Assembly: GCA_029261675.1 (NCBI GenBank)
Contig: JAJDBA010000150.1
Coordinates: 1 to 14,265, forward strand
Source: Nitrospinaceae bacterium
GTDB taxonomy: Bacteria > Nitrospinota > Nitrospinia > Nitrospinales > VA-1
Direction of reading: 5' to 3'
DNA: 14,265 nt
Part shown: positions 1 to 6,798 of the stretch, piece after piece
Layout: the number at the start of each line of letters is the position of its first letter
Numbering within the stretch: position 1 is the first letter of the stretch
Made by a program: the position numbers and the translations under genes
The notes under the pieces: model-generated
Told to the model about the DNA's origin: nothing
The model's input: only the letters and a program-made list of their open reading frames with translations
The model's database searches: none

Positions 1-114
1 CACTCTGGATGGATAAGTGGGGTGTGTCCAGGTTTTGACCGAAAATGTTGTAAGAGCAGCGATGGTGAGGACAAAAACCAGATTGATCGCTGGAAAATAT
101 TTATTCACGGGCAC
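1..114 (-). CDS. N-terminus of a membrane-anchored protein (runs off the left edge)
   Basis: Only the first 38 codons are visible and the frame stays open to base 1. An in-frame TAA lies at 118-120, two codons upstream of the chosen GTG (112-114), so translation must begin at this GTG or at a second GTG at 106-108. A GAGGG motif six bases upstream favours the first. The peptide begins Met-Pro-Val-Asn-Lys-Tyr-Phe-Pro, followed by a hydrophobic stretch of about 17 residues (roughly 9-26) and a polar continuation with Thr-Trp-Thr-His-Pro. This looks like a single N-terminal membrane anchor or signal anchor with the bulk of the protein outside the cytoplasm. A GspC-like or other bitopic envelope protein would fit, but nothing visible proves a family. 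It is divergent from the gene at 431. Confidence 0.6.
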   Translation of the reverse strand, partial: MPVNKYFPAINLVFVLTIAALTTFSVKTWTHPTYPSRV

Positions 115-140
115 AGGTTACCCTCAAGTTCACTCCCTCT

Positions 141-169
141 AACTTAATGAATTTATTGGCCTTTGTCAA
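141..169 (-). promoter_or_regulatory. Sigma70-type promoter for the leftward partial gene
   Basis: On the minus strand a perfect TTGACA -35 (164-169) is followed by a 17-bp spacer and TAAGTT (141-146), a 3/6 match to the -10 consensus. Transcription would start near 134, giving a leader of about 20 nt that contains the GAGGG ribosome site and leads directly into the GTG at 114. The placement supports both the promoter and the chosen start. Confidence 0.5.
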
Positions 170-392
170 GATATTACAAAATTTTGACGGATTGAGCTGA
201 GGTGAGTTTTTAAACAATTTTTTGCTCTTCTGAGGGTTAATCTATTTCAAATGGACCGATTGCCTTATTTGGTCCTTGTTTTATTTTCGGTAAATTCGCT
301 GAAGAGCTTTAAATAATTATGGTTGCGCGAAAAATTAAAGTGGTTTTTCATTGTACATGACGGTTTGTTTGGAGTTATTTTTGCACTTTGTC

Positions 393-398
393 TATAAT
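393..398 (+). promoter_or_regulatory. Consensus -10 element upstream of the gene at 431
   Basis: A perfect TATAAT lies 32 bp before the TTG start. No good -35 is found at 16-18 bp spacing; the best is TTGGAG at 369-374, a 3/6 match. Expected transcription start is near 405, and GAGG at 417-420 would serve as ribosome site. Weak or activator-dependent promoter activity is an inference. Confidence 0.4.
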
Positions 399-430
399 TA
401 CCCTCTTTACCCCTTTGAGGATATATTGAG

Positions 431-814
431 TTGAGCCCACAATCTTTGATGGATGAATTACTAAAATGTTTGCCACTTCGTGTTTATGGACGGGGAGCGG
501 TGTTGACCCTGTTGCGTGAAATGGGATTCCAAGTCAAAAATAAAACACCCTTGGAAGTAACGGATATTTACCGAGATGATAATTCCGGTGAACTGGTATG
601 CAAGCTGACTCCCGATGGCACCGGTGAATTCACTGCGGCTCTCACCAACCTGAAGTTAGATATCAAACATCCCCTGTATCACCAAGTCAAAAACTATCAG
701 GCAGAAGTTTCTGAAGCGTTAGGCAAACTCGATGAAGAAGATACTCGCCAGATGAGCATTGATAAGGAAGACCGTGGTGATTTCCGCGTTGGAAGTCTTT
801 ACAAAAATAAGTAG
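431..814 (+). CDS. Small hypothetical protein, probable TTG start
   Basis: This gene encodes 127 residues if translation begins at TTG 431, or 121 from the in-frame ATG at 449. The TTG has GAGG at 417-420 with a 10-base gap, while the ATG has no convincing ribosome site, so TTG is preferred but not certain. There is no signal peptide or membrane segment, so the product should be a soluble cytoplasmic protein. Residues 1-34 look helical, with Arg/Gly-rich Arg-Val-Tyr-Gly-Arg-Gly-Ala and Leu-Leu-Arg-Glu-Met-Gly. Residues 42-80 look like short beta strands, and the remainder is charged and helical with an acidic run near 100-104. I do not recognise the family and assign no function. The gene stands alone, divergent from the gene at the left edge and convergent with the MoxR operon, and ends just before the hairpin at 822-851. 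Confidence 0.75.
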   Translation: MSPQSLMDELLKCLPLRVYGRGAVLTLLREMGFQVKNKTPLEVTDIYRDDNSGELVCKLTPDGTGEFTAALTNLKLDIKHPLYHQVKNYQAEVSEALGKLDEEDTRQMSIDKEDRGDFRVGSLYKNK

Positions 815-821
815 TTTTAAT

Positions 822-851
822 AACCCCCTCTTTTCTAAAGAGGGCTGGGGT
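822..851. terminator. Hairpin between convergent genes, likely terminator
   Basis: Eight perfect base pairs, CCCTCTTT (826-833) with AAAGAGGG (837-844), close a 3-nt loop. Two more C-G pairs (824-825 with 847-848) follow a 2-nt bulge. Downstream on the plus strand is a T-rich run (854-865), broken by CC and less compact than a classical U-tract. On the minus strand the trailing sequence is TTATTAAAAC, which is weaker. It sits between two convergent stop codons, so it can serve both transcripts. The sequence also resembles short dispersed palindromes seen in many genomes. Confidence 0.6.
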
Positions 852-874
852 GATTTTCCTTTTTTGTAGAAAGG

Positions 875-1861
875 CTAGGCTTTCACTGTTGTCAGAAGTT
901 TGTTTATGACATCGGTGACTTTTATGTTTTCCGCTTCGGCTTTGAAGTTTAAAATAATCCGGTGCTCTAGGACTTGGCGCGAAACGGCTTTGACATCCTC
1001 GATTGTTGTTGCGACACGGTTGTCCATCAACGCTTTCGCCTTGGCTCCCAAAATCAGATATTGAGACGCTCTGGGGCCTGCTCCCCAATCAATCCACTCC
1101 TTAACAAAATCGGGAGCACTGTCATTTTGCTGTGGTCGGGTATTTTGCACCAGTTCCACAGCATAGCGGGCAACGTGTTCGGAAACAGGGACTCGTGGGA
1201 CCAGCTCTTGAAATTGTAAAACCTGCTCGGCATTCAGGATGGGTTGCAACTCGGGCAACTGACCTGAAGTAGTGGAAAGTGCGATTTTGATTTCTTCTTC
1301 TTTACTTGGGTAGGTCACGTTAATCATAAACATGAACCGGTCCAGTTGAGCTTCTGGTAGCGGATAGGTGCCTTCATGCTCAATCGGGTTTTGCGTTGCA
1401 AAAACGAGAAAAGGTGGGGTAAGTGGATAGGTGTTTCCCCCTACAGTGACTTGTTTTTCCTGCATTGCTTGCAATAGAGCCGCTTGGGTTTTTGGCGGTG
1501 TTCGATTGATCTCATCCGCTAATATTATATTCGAGAAAATAGGACCTTTGATGAACTGGAACATTCTCTTCCCCGATGTCGTATCTTCGTGCAGGATATC
1601 TGTTCCCGTTATGTCTGAAGGCATGAGGTCGGGAGTAAACTGAATTCGACTGAATCCAAGATTCAACACCTTCGCAAGGGTACTGACCAGAAGTGTTTTT
1701 GCTAACCCCGGTACACCCACAAAAAGGCAGTGACCTTTAGAAAAAAGCGCGACCAGAAGGTCTTCGATTACTTCATCTTGACCGATGATGACTTTTTGTA
1801 TTTCATCGACTACATTTTTTTTGGCCTTTAACAACTCCTGGGCCAGTTCTAAATCTTCCAT
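875..1861 (-). CDS. MoxR-family AAA+ ATPase
   Basis: This is a complete 328-residue cytoplasmic AAA+ ATPase of the MoxR clade, which acts as an ATP-driven chaperone in maturing or remodelling specific protein complexes. Visible motifs are Walker A Gly-Val-Pro-Gly-Leu-Ala-Lys-Thr (49-56), Walker B Ile-Ile-Leu-Ala-Asp-Glu (112-117), sensor 1 Ala-Thr-Gln-Asn-Pro (155-159), Glu-Ala-Gln-Leu-Asp-Arg-Phe with the arginine finger R175, and sensor 2 Gly-Ala-Gly-Pro-Arg-Ala-Ser-Gln (260-267). All catalytic residues are present and the length is normal for the family. It is the last gene of a four-gene operon, starting 10 bp after the metalloprotease stop. MoxR genes are usually followed by DUF58 and VWA genes that act as partners. 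Here the next gene is convergent, so no such partner is encoded alongside. The substrate is probably another product of this operon (inference). Confidence 0.95.
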   Translation of the reverse strand: MEDLELAQELLKAKKNVVDEIQKVIIGQDEVIEDLLVALFSKGHCLFVGVPGLAKTLLVSTLAKVLNLGFSRIQFTPDLMPSDITGTDILHEDTTSGKRMFQFIKGPIFSNIILADEINRTPPKTQAALLQAMQEKQVTVGGNTYPLTPPFLVFATQNPIEHEGTYPLPEAQLDRFMFMINVTYPSKEEEIKIALSTTSGQLPELQPILNAEQVLQFQELVPRVPVSEHVARYAVELVQNTRPQQNDSAPDFVKEWIDWGAGPRASQYLILGAKAKALMDNRVATTIEDVKAVSRQVLEHRIILNFKAEAENIKVTDVINKLLTTVKA

Positions 1862-1871
1862 TCAAAAATCC

Positions 1872-3431
1872 TCAATCTATTAAACTGAACAACTGGGTTT
1901 GTAATTTCTTTTCTTCAGTCATTGACATGCGATCGTATAACTCTATCAACCTAGTATGGATGAAAGGGTTGAATGGGTTAATGCGAACCGCTTTCTCAAG
2001 ATATTTTTGCGCCTTGTCAAACCTTTCGCTGACAAAGTAAAGCTCGCCAAGGTTAGCGAGTGTGGTGTGAAAGTGAGAATAATACTCCAAGCTTTCTTTT
2101 AAAAGCAACTCGGCTTCACCATACTTTCCTGTCTGAATATAGGTGCCAGCCAGTTTGTTGAACAATATGGGCGAATGGGTAGAGGACTCTTCTTTTGCTT
2201 TTTGATATTCAAGAATGGCGGCGTTGTAATGATCGCGAGACTTTAAGATGTCGCCTAAAAAAGTCAGGTCCTGCGCTCGCCGCGTGCCGAGTCCTTTAAA
2301 ATTTTTTTCTGTTTTGTCTTGGTTTTTAAACTCTTTGGTCAAGGCAGTAATGCCGGGAATGTATTTCAGATCCTTCCTTTTAGCCCATACTTCCCAACTT
2401 TTCTGAAACGAAGGAATATCAAGTCCTGTTCTGTTTTGAAAGCTGTCTTCAAAGCGTATGTCTTTGGCCAAATCTTCAAGAAGCTGAGTGAAAATTTCGA
2501 TGCCTTTTGATTCTGCTAGAAACTCCATCATCGTCGATACTTCTGCATAAGCAAGTTGCACATCTTTGGCGGTTTTCAATTTCGCAAGCGAGGGCATCAT
2601 ATCTTCCAATGCGATTCTGTAATCATTTTTGAGCGCGCCGGAAAGAATGGTTTCCATAATAGGAGACAAGTATTCTGAGTCGTCACGCCATCTTGTTTCC
2701 AGTAATTTGGCGATTCCCTCATGCATCCAAAGGGGTAGTCGGTTGCGGCTCTTCTTTGTCAGGAGGTAATGGACGTATTCGTGGCTCAGGGTGTCCATCC
2801 AATTGAATCCGCGGACAAGTGACCCTGGCGAAATCATCATAATCCGATTGTATTTACACAGCGCTACTGTCCCGGATGTGAGAATGTCTTGCAAGGTCAG
2901 TGGGGAAATTTTAGAAAACGGTTGCCGATCGGGATAAAACTCTATGAGAACTTTTTCTTGAGGGTAATAATTAAGAAGTTTTCCTAGCACCTGGTAAGAT
3001 TTTTCCAGTACTTCCTCTGCATAAGTTAGAAGAACCTCATCGGGTCCTTCTTCATAGCGAAAGAGGAAATGTTCCGTTTCTCGAGTAATAAATTTTTGGG
3101 TGGCCTTGCGGGTGGCCTCGACTTGCCTCTTGAACTCAGTAACCTCTTCGTAGGAATCACCCACTCTTTCCAGAATCTCCCATGCGTGCTTGTAGTTTCC
3201 TTTTAAAAATTCAATGCGCGCGCTGAGAAAATGCGCGTCACCGGATTCAGGGTTTTCTTTAAGAAGGGTGTTGGAAATATTTTGGGCGGCAGTTAAATCC
3301 CAATCCTGAGCGAGCTCATAGCCTTTGAGCACTTTATCCGTGAATGTGGGTACGGCAAATGCGGTGCTGGAAAGAGCTAGAAAGGTTACCTCGAGCAAGA
3401 GCAAAAAGAATGTTTTCATTTTTTTTGTCAT
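1872..3431 (-). CDS. Exported HEXXH metalloprotease (peptidase MA-like) with C-terminal TPRs
   Basis: The 519-residue product begins with a signal peptide: Met-Lys-Thr followed by a Leu/Phe-rich core and a likely cleavage after Ala-Phe-Ala at about residue 26. The mature protein should be periplasmic. Residues 40-90 look like TPR helices. The catalytic domain holds His-Glu-Tyr-Val-His (217-221) and, 17 residues on, Leu-Trp-Met-His-Glu-Gly (E238 the likely third zinc ligand), the gluzincin pattern of peptidase MA-like domains. Residues 385-495 carry about three TPRs, including the canonical Ala-Gln-Lys-Tyr-Leu-Glu-Lys-Ala and Asn-Pro signatures, which suggest a protein partner. The ATG overlaps the stop of the DUF4175 gene by four bases (ATGA), implying translational coupling. 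A second Met at residue 5 is an alternative start giving a shorter signal peptide. Protease activity is inferred from the intact motif; its substrate is unknown. Confidence 0.88.
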   Translation of the reverse strand: MTKKMKTFFLLLLEVTFLALSSTAFAVPTFTDKVLKGYELAQDWDLTAAQNISNTLLKENPESGDAHFLSARIEFLKGNYKHAWEILERVGDSYEEVTEFKRQVEATRKATQKFITRETEHFLFRYEEGPDEVLLTYAEEVLEKSYQVLGKLLNYYPQEKVLIEFYPDRQPFSKISPLTLQDILTSGTVALCKYNRIMMISPGSLVRGFNWMDTLSHEYVHYLLTKKSRNRLPLWMHEGIAKLLETRWRDDSEYLSPIMETILSGALKNDYRIALEDMMPSLAKLKTAKDVQLAYAEVSTMMEFLAESKGIEIFTQLLEDLAKDIRFEDSFQNRTGLDIPSFQKSWEVWAKRKDLKYIPGITALTKEFKNQDKTEKNFKGLGTRRAQDLTFLGDILKSRDHYNAAILEYQKAKEESSTHSPILFNKLAGTYIQTGKYGEAELLLKESLEYYSHFHTTLANLGELYFVSERFDKAQKYLEKAVRINPFNPFIHTRLIELYDRMSMTEEKKLQTQLFSLID

Positions 3432-6400
3432 TGTACAAGCTCTCTATAATATTCGTTGACCAATTGTTCGTAGTTCTTCGGTGTCTGTTTTTTCATGGCA
3501 TCGAGAATATCTTCGCGAAACTCACTGGGTACTTTGTATTGATCATCTGAAGGCAAAAGAACTTTCTCTTTCTGCATTCGCACGGCGCCTCCACGTCTTG
3601 AGTCCTTGCGACTTCCCGTTCCAAGCTGAAGCTGGTTTTGTTGCTTGCCTTGTTGGGACATTTGCGAACCAGACTTTTTCATTTCGCTTAACATACTCTG
3701 CGCTTCTTGAATTTGTTGCAGAGCCTTGTTTTCAGACTCAATGCTATTTTGTACTTGATTGCCCTTTAAGTGGGACTCGGCACGTTGCAGGTTTTTTCCT
3801 GCGATCTGCATGTTTTGCGCGAGGGAAGGCGGGAGTAACGGATTCTTCTGGTTCATTTCAGAAAACTGTTTTTTCATTCCTTCGGCTTTTTGTTGCATCG
3901 CTTTTTCCTGCTGAGCCATTTTCTTTAATTTTCTCTTCGCTTCTTCGGAAAGGAGTGAATCATTGCTGGATTCTATAGAACGTTTCAGTGAGCCGAGCTT
4001 TTTCGATATCTCCGCGTTCAGTCGAGTCACCTTCTTCAAATCATCTCTTATTTTTCCGCCAATATCTTCGTTTCGCGAAGCTTGCATATTGCCTTGCCAG
4101 CGGAACACTTCCGGGTAAGTGTTTTTGAAAAGCATATTGAATTCGTTCAATTCATTTAATTCGGCAAGCTCTTTCAATGCATCGTATTTTTTTTGTAGTT
4201 CTGGAAGCTTTTCTTTGAACTCCTGAAGTCCCATTGCTCTGAGAGAGTTCATTTCAGATAATGTGCTGGAAAGTTGTCGTTGACGGTCCCTCAGTTCTGC
4301 AAAGTTTTTCGCAAGACTCTCTTTAAGGCTGGAGTCTATTGTCTCTTGTCCCAGCGATTGTATTTCCTGATTTAGAGCGGATTCCTTTTCAAGGAGTTTG
4401 CTCATTTTTTTCATGGCTGAATGCTCATTGAGGTAGTTTTTGTCGTCATTAAGGATGGAACGAATGGATTCGACATCTTTTTTCAGTTCTTCAAAAAACT
4501 TTTTAACCAGCGATTCAAATTTTTGGGATTGCTTCTGTCGCAGTTCTTGGTTTATTTCTGAGGTCTTTTTTATGACCTCACGTTGTTTCTTCTCCATATT
4601 TTTTAATTCAAGCGTGGACTCGTTGAGTTGCTCCATCATCTCTGTGTCCACCATTTCTTCCATGGAAGATTCAGCTTGATTTAGTTGCTCGGCAAACTTT
4701 CTTAACTCTTCAGCCATTTTTTTTAGTTGCTCCATGGCTTCATCCATTTTGCCTTGATTCGCGAGGTCTTGAATTTTTTCAATCGAAGACATCATTTTTT
4801 CCAAATTCATGCTTTTGTAGGATTTGGAATTCAGGAACTCATCGGGCATCGATTGGTTTTGCTGCTCCAACTTTTCCATGAGTTGCTTTAACGTTTGCTG
4901 TATCTGATCGAGTTTGGATTTGAGTTGGTCGGAGTTCGGAGGGGACTTTTTGTTTTTCAGATTTTTAAATTCTTCCTGTAGAGCCTCAGTTAATTCTGAT
5001 AGCTGATTTTCCAGATCCATTACTCGGTCCATTTTCTGGCGATTGGTGATTTTTATCAGATAAAGAATATCGCGTTCTAAATGAGTGACCATGCGATCAT
5101 TTAAAACTTCGATGGAGAATAAGTTGTAGTCCACCGGGGTGGGTTTCATTATTGTTCCTTGAATCTTTTCGATTGCTTCAATTTTATCCTGACGGATAAT
5201 TTTTAATCCCGAAATGATATTGTTTAATAATGTCAGGTAGGCTTGCGGGAAATTACCAAGCTCATTAGCCTGGTTTTTTATATGTTGTGCGAGTCCAATA
5301 ATATCGATTAGGGCATCAGCATTAGAGGCGAGTAGTTTTTTTCCGTAAAGTGCATCCTTCGTAGTTGTCTTTAGAATATTGTCTTCTACTAATCCAGTTG
5401 CTAGCAGGGCGATCATTTTCTCTGTCAACTCATCCTGAAGCCGGACAAGGTTTTCCTGTTCCTTACGTGAGTCATAGATGGTGAACCGGATCATTTCAGA
5501 CTGGTTTTTGTTGGGGCCAGAAACATTATCGGTGTCTTTTATTTCCAGATAATACTGGATTTCTTGCCCAGGCTTTAACGATTCCATAGCCAGGTTCCAG
5601 GTAAACCTCCCTTGGGATGTTTTTTCTCCGTTTTTTAGGCTTTTAATGTTTTTTCTAATTGTGTTGTCATCGATCAGCGCGACTAGTTCGATATTTCGGA
5701 TGCCAAAATCATCGCTACCCTCATAAAATATCTGAATTTTATCGGTATCAAAGTAAACAGGCTTCGGATTGGCAGGGAATAAAAGGATGCGCGGTTTTTG
5801 ATCTTTCTCTATCTCGATCGGAAATTTTTGTGGCAACACCGTTTGGGTTTCTGAATGCCCTTTAACTCTGAACTGGTAGAAGCCTTTTTCGCGAACCATA
5901 AATGTTCCGGATAGCGAGGAGTCTTCTTTAGACTCCATGATAAAGGAGTCCTTCTCGTTAACGACAAGACTGGCTGCTTGAATAGGTTGGTTTATTCTAC
6001 CTGCAATGAGGACTTCTGTTCCGGGCAATGCTTTGACGGACCCATCAGAAGGTTTAATCACTTTTGCTGCCAACCGGGTGTAAGCGGGATAGTTCAATGT
6101 CAGTGCGATATCGTGGATGCTGTAAACGGGTTCTGCCAGTTTGGGTTTTGAAATGCTTTTTTCTGCCGTCGCTATTTGAGGCGGATTGATCGAAGCGCTG
6201 CTGTTTTTTAGTGCTTGTTGCCAGAAGTCAGGAACGATGAAGGTGGTGACCAGGCCAAGTGCCAAAGTGCATAGAAATAAATTTCTTGAATGTGTTGTTC
6301 GGTTTTTTTCAATAACCGAGTCGGCGTTTAGTTTTGTCAGGTGGTTCTGGGTTCGGGCCAGTAATTCGTGAATAAAAGCGAAAGAAAAATTTTTCTCTCT

Positions 6401-6742
6401 GGCAGGGTCGGAAACAAGCTCGCCCAGTTGCGCTGAATTTATAAGGGAATTATTTAGTTCGGGATATTTCTTTTCAGTAAGTAGAGCCGCACCTTCACGG
6501 TCGATTTTATTTAAGGAGCTGGAACGCGCCGTGGAGTAAACATACTTCCCTATAATCAAAAAAAGCAGAATGGATGCGTAATAGCTCATTGCCGAAGGTT
6601 GCAGGTAATAAAACAGAGCTACGCACAAGAGAGTTCCCAGAAGGGCGGCAAAAAACAGATACGTTCTCAATATAAGCCGAATTCGATTGCAGCTTTTCTG
6701 GACGCGAATCAGGAACTGGTTTATTTGGGAGTAAGCTTCCAT
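3428..6742 (-). CDS. Giant DUF4175-like membrane protein with Ig-like domains and long coiled coil
   Basis: This is a complete 1104-residue protein. Hydrophobic segments lie at about 23-48, 52-70 and 153-171. Next come beta-rich, Ig-like stretches at about 205-310 and 315-425; the second contains the Asp-Asp-Phe-Gly-Ile signature (345-349) that I associate with DUF4175 proteins. From about 430 to 1030 the chain is almost wholly helical, rich in Gln, Lys, Glu, Met and Leu, and looks like long coiled coils. A basic linker (1044-1062) leads to a conserved-looking tail, Val-Pro-Ser-Glu-Phe-Arg followed by helices ending in Glu-Tyr-Tyr-Arg-Glu-Leu. With three membrane segments and no cleaved signal, the bulk is likely extracytoplasmic, though topology is an inference. 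No Shine-Dalgarno sequence precedes the ATG (a poly-T stretch instead), and no in-frame ATG, GTG or TTG lies between it and the upstream TAG at 6776-6778. It overlaps the protease gene by 4 bp. Molecular function is unknown. Confidence 0.85.
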   Translation of the reverse strand: MEAYSQINQFLIRVQKSCNRIRLILRTYLFFAALLGTLLCVALFYYLQPSAMSYYASILLFLIIGKYVYSTARSSSLNKIDREGAALLTEKKYPELNNSLINSAQLGELVSDPAREKNFSFAFIHELLARTQNHLTKLNADSVIEKNRTTHSRNLFLCTLALGLVTTFIVPDFWQQALKNSSASINPPQIATAEKSISKPKLAEPVYSIHDIALTLNYPAYTRLAAKVIKPSDGSVKALPGTEVLIAGRINQPIQAASLVVNEKDSFIMESKEDSSLSGTFMVREKGFYQFRVKGHSETQTVLPQKFPIEIEKDQKPRILLFPANPKPVYFDTDKIQIFYEGSDDFGIRNIELVALIDDNTIRKNIKSLKNGEKTSQGRFTWNLAMESLKPGQEIQYYLEIKDTDNVSGPNKNQSEMIRFTIYDSRKEQENLVRLQDELTEKMIALLATGLVEDNILKTTTKDALYGKKLLASNADALIDIIGLAQHIKNQANELGNFPQAYLTLLNNIISGLKIIRQDKIEAIEKIQGTIMKPTPVDYNLFSIEVLNDRMVTHLERDILYLIKITNRQKMDRVMDLENQLSELTEALQEEFKNLKNKKSPPNSDQLKSKLDQIQQTLKQLMEKLEQQNQSMPDEFLNSKSYKSMNLEKMMSSIEKIQDLANQGKMDEAMEQLKKMAEELRKFAEQLNQAESSMEEMVDTEMMEQLNESTLELKNMEKKQREVIKKTSEINQELRQKQSQKFESLVKKFFEELKKDVESIRSILNDDKNYLNEHSAMKKMSKLLEKESALNQEIQSLGQETIDSSLKESLAKNFAELRDRQRQLSSTLSEMNSLRAMGLQEFKEKLPELQKKYDALKELAELNELNEFNMLFKNTYPEVFRWQGNMQASRNEDIGGKIRDDLKKVTRLNAEISKKLGSLKRSIESSNDSLLSEEAKRKLKKMAQQEKAMQQKAEGMKKQFSEMNQKNPLLPPSLAQNMQIAGKNLQRAESHLKGNQVQNSIESENKALQQIQEAQSMLSEMKKSGSQMSQQGKQQNQLQLGTGSRKDSRRGGAVRMQKEKVLLPSDDQYKVPSEFREDILDAMKKQTPKNYEQLVNEYYRELVQ

Positions 6743-6798
6743 AAAAATATGGGAAAAATTATTTCGATATGGTTTCTACTTAAAATAATAAAACTGCA

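Larger units (their letters stand above)
115..430. other. Divergent intergenic regulatory region, no gene seen
   Basis: This 316-bp AT-rich stretch separates two divergent genes. It holds a minus-strand promoter (141-169) and a plus-strand -10 element (393-398). It also holds a weak imperfect dyad, GGACC at 253-257 and GGTCC at 271-275, and a 13-codon ORF at 319-360. I do not consider that ORF a gene: it is tiny, its purine-rich stretch is 12 bases from the ATG, and it lies upstream of the likely start of transcription. No RNA gene or mobile-element end is recognisable. Confidence 0.5.

Noticed and set aside
253..275. GGACC/GGTCC hairpin as a terminator or riboswitch
   Set aside because: Only five pairs with a 13-nt loop and no U-tract or conserved core.
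319..360. 13-codon ORF as a leader peptide
   Set aside because: It lies upstream of the likely transcription start and shows no run of regulatory codons or attenuator structure after it.
687..1088. 133-codon minus-strand ORF across the convergent stops
   Set aside because: It overlaps the end of the MoxR gene in another frame, the terminator hairpin and the small gene on the opposite strand; no family resemblance.
875..1861. Reading the operon as a classical MoxR-DUF58-VWA (Bat-like) cluster
   Set aside because: No DUF58 or VWA gene is present on either side of MoxR in this window.
3481..3978. 165-codon plus-strand ORF inside the DUF4175 gene
   Set aside because: It is antisense to a long gene with clear family features; the translation is Phe/Ser/Cys-rich as expected from a reverse-strand shadow.
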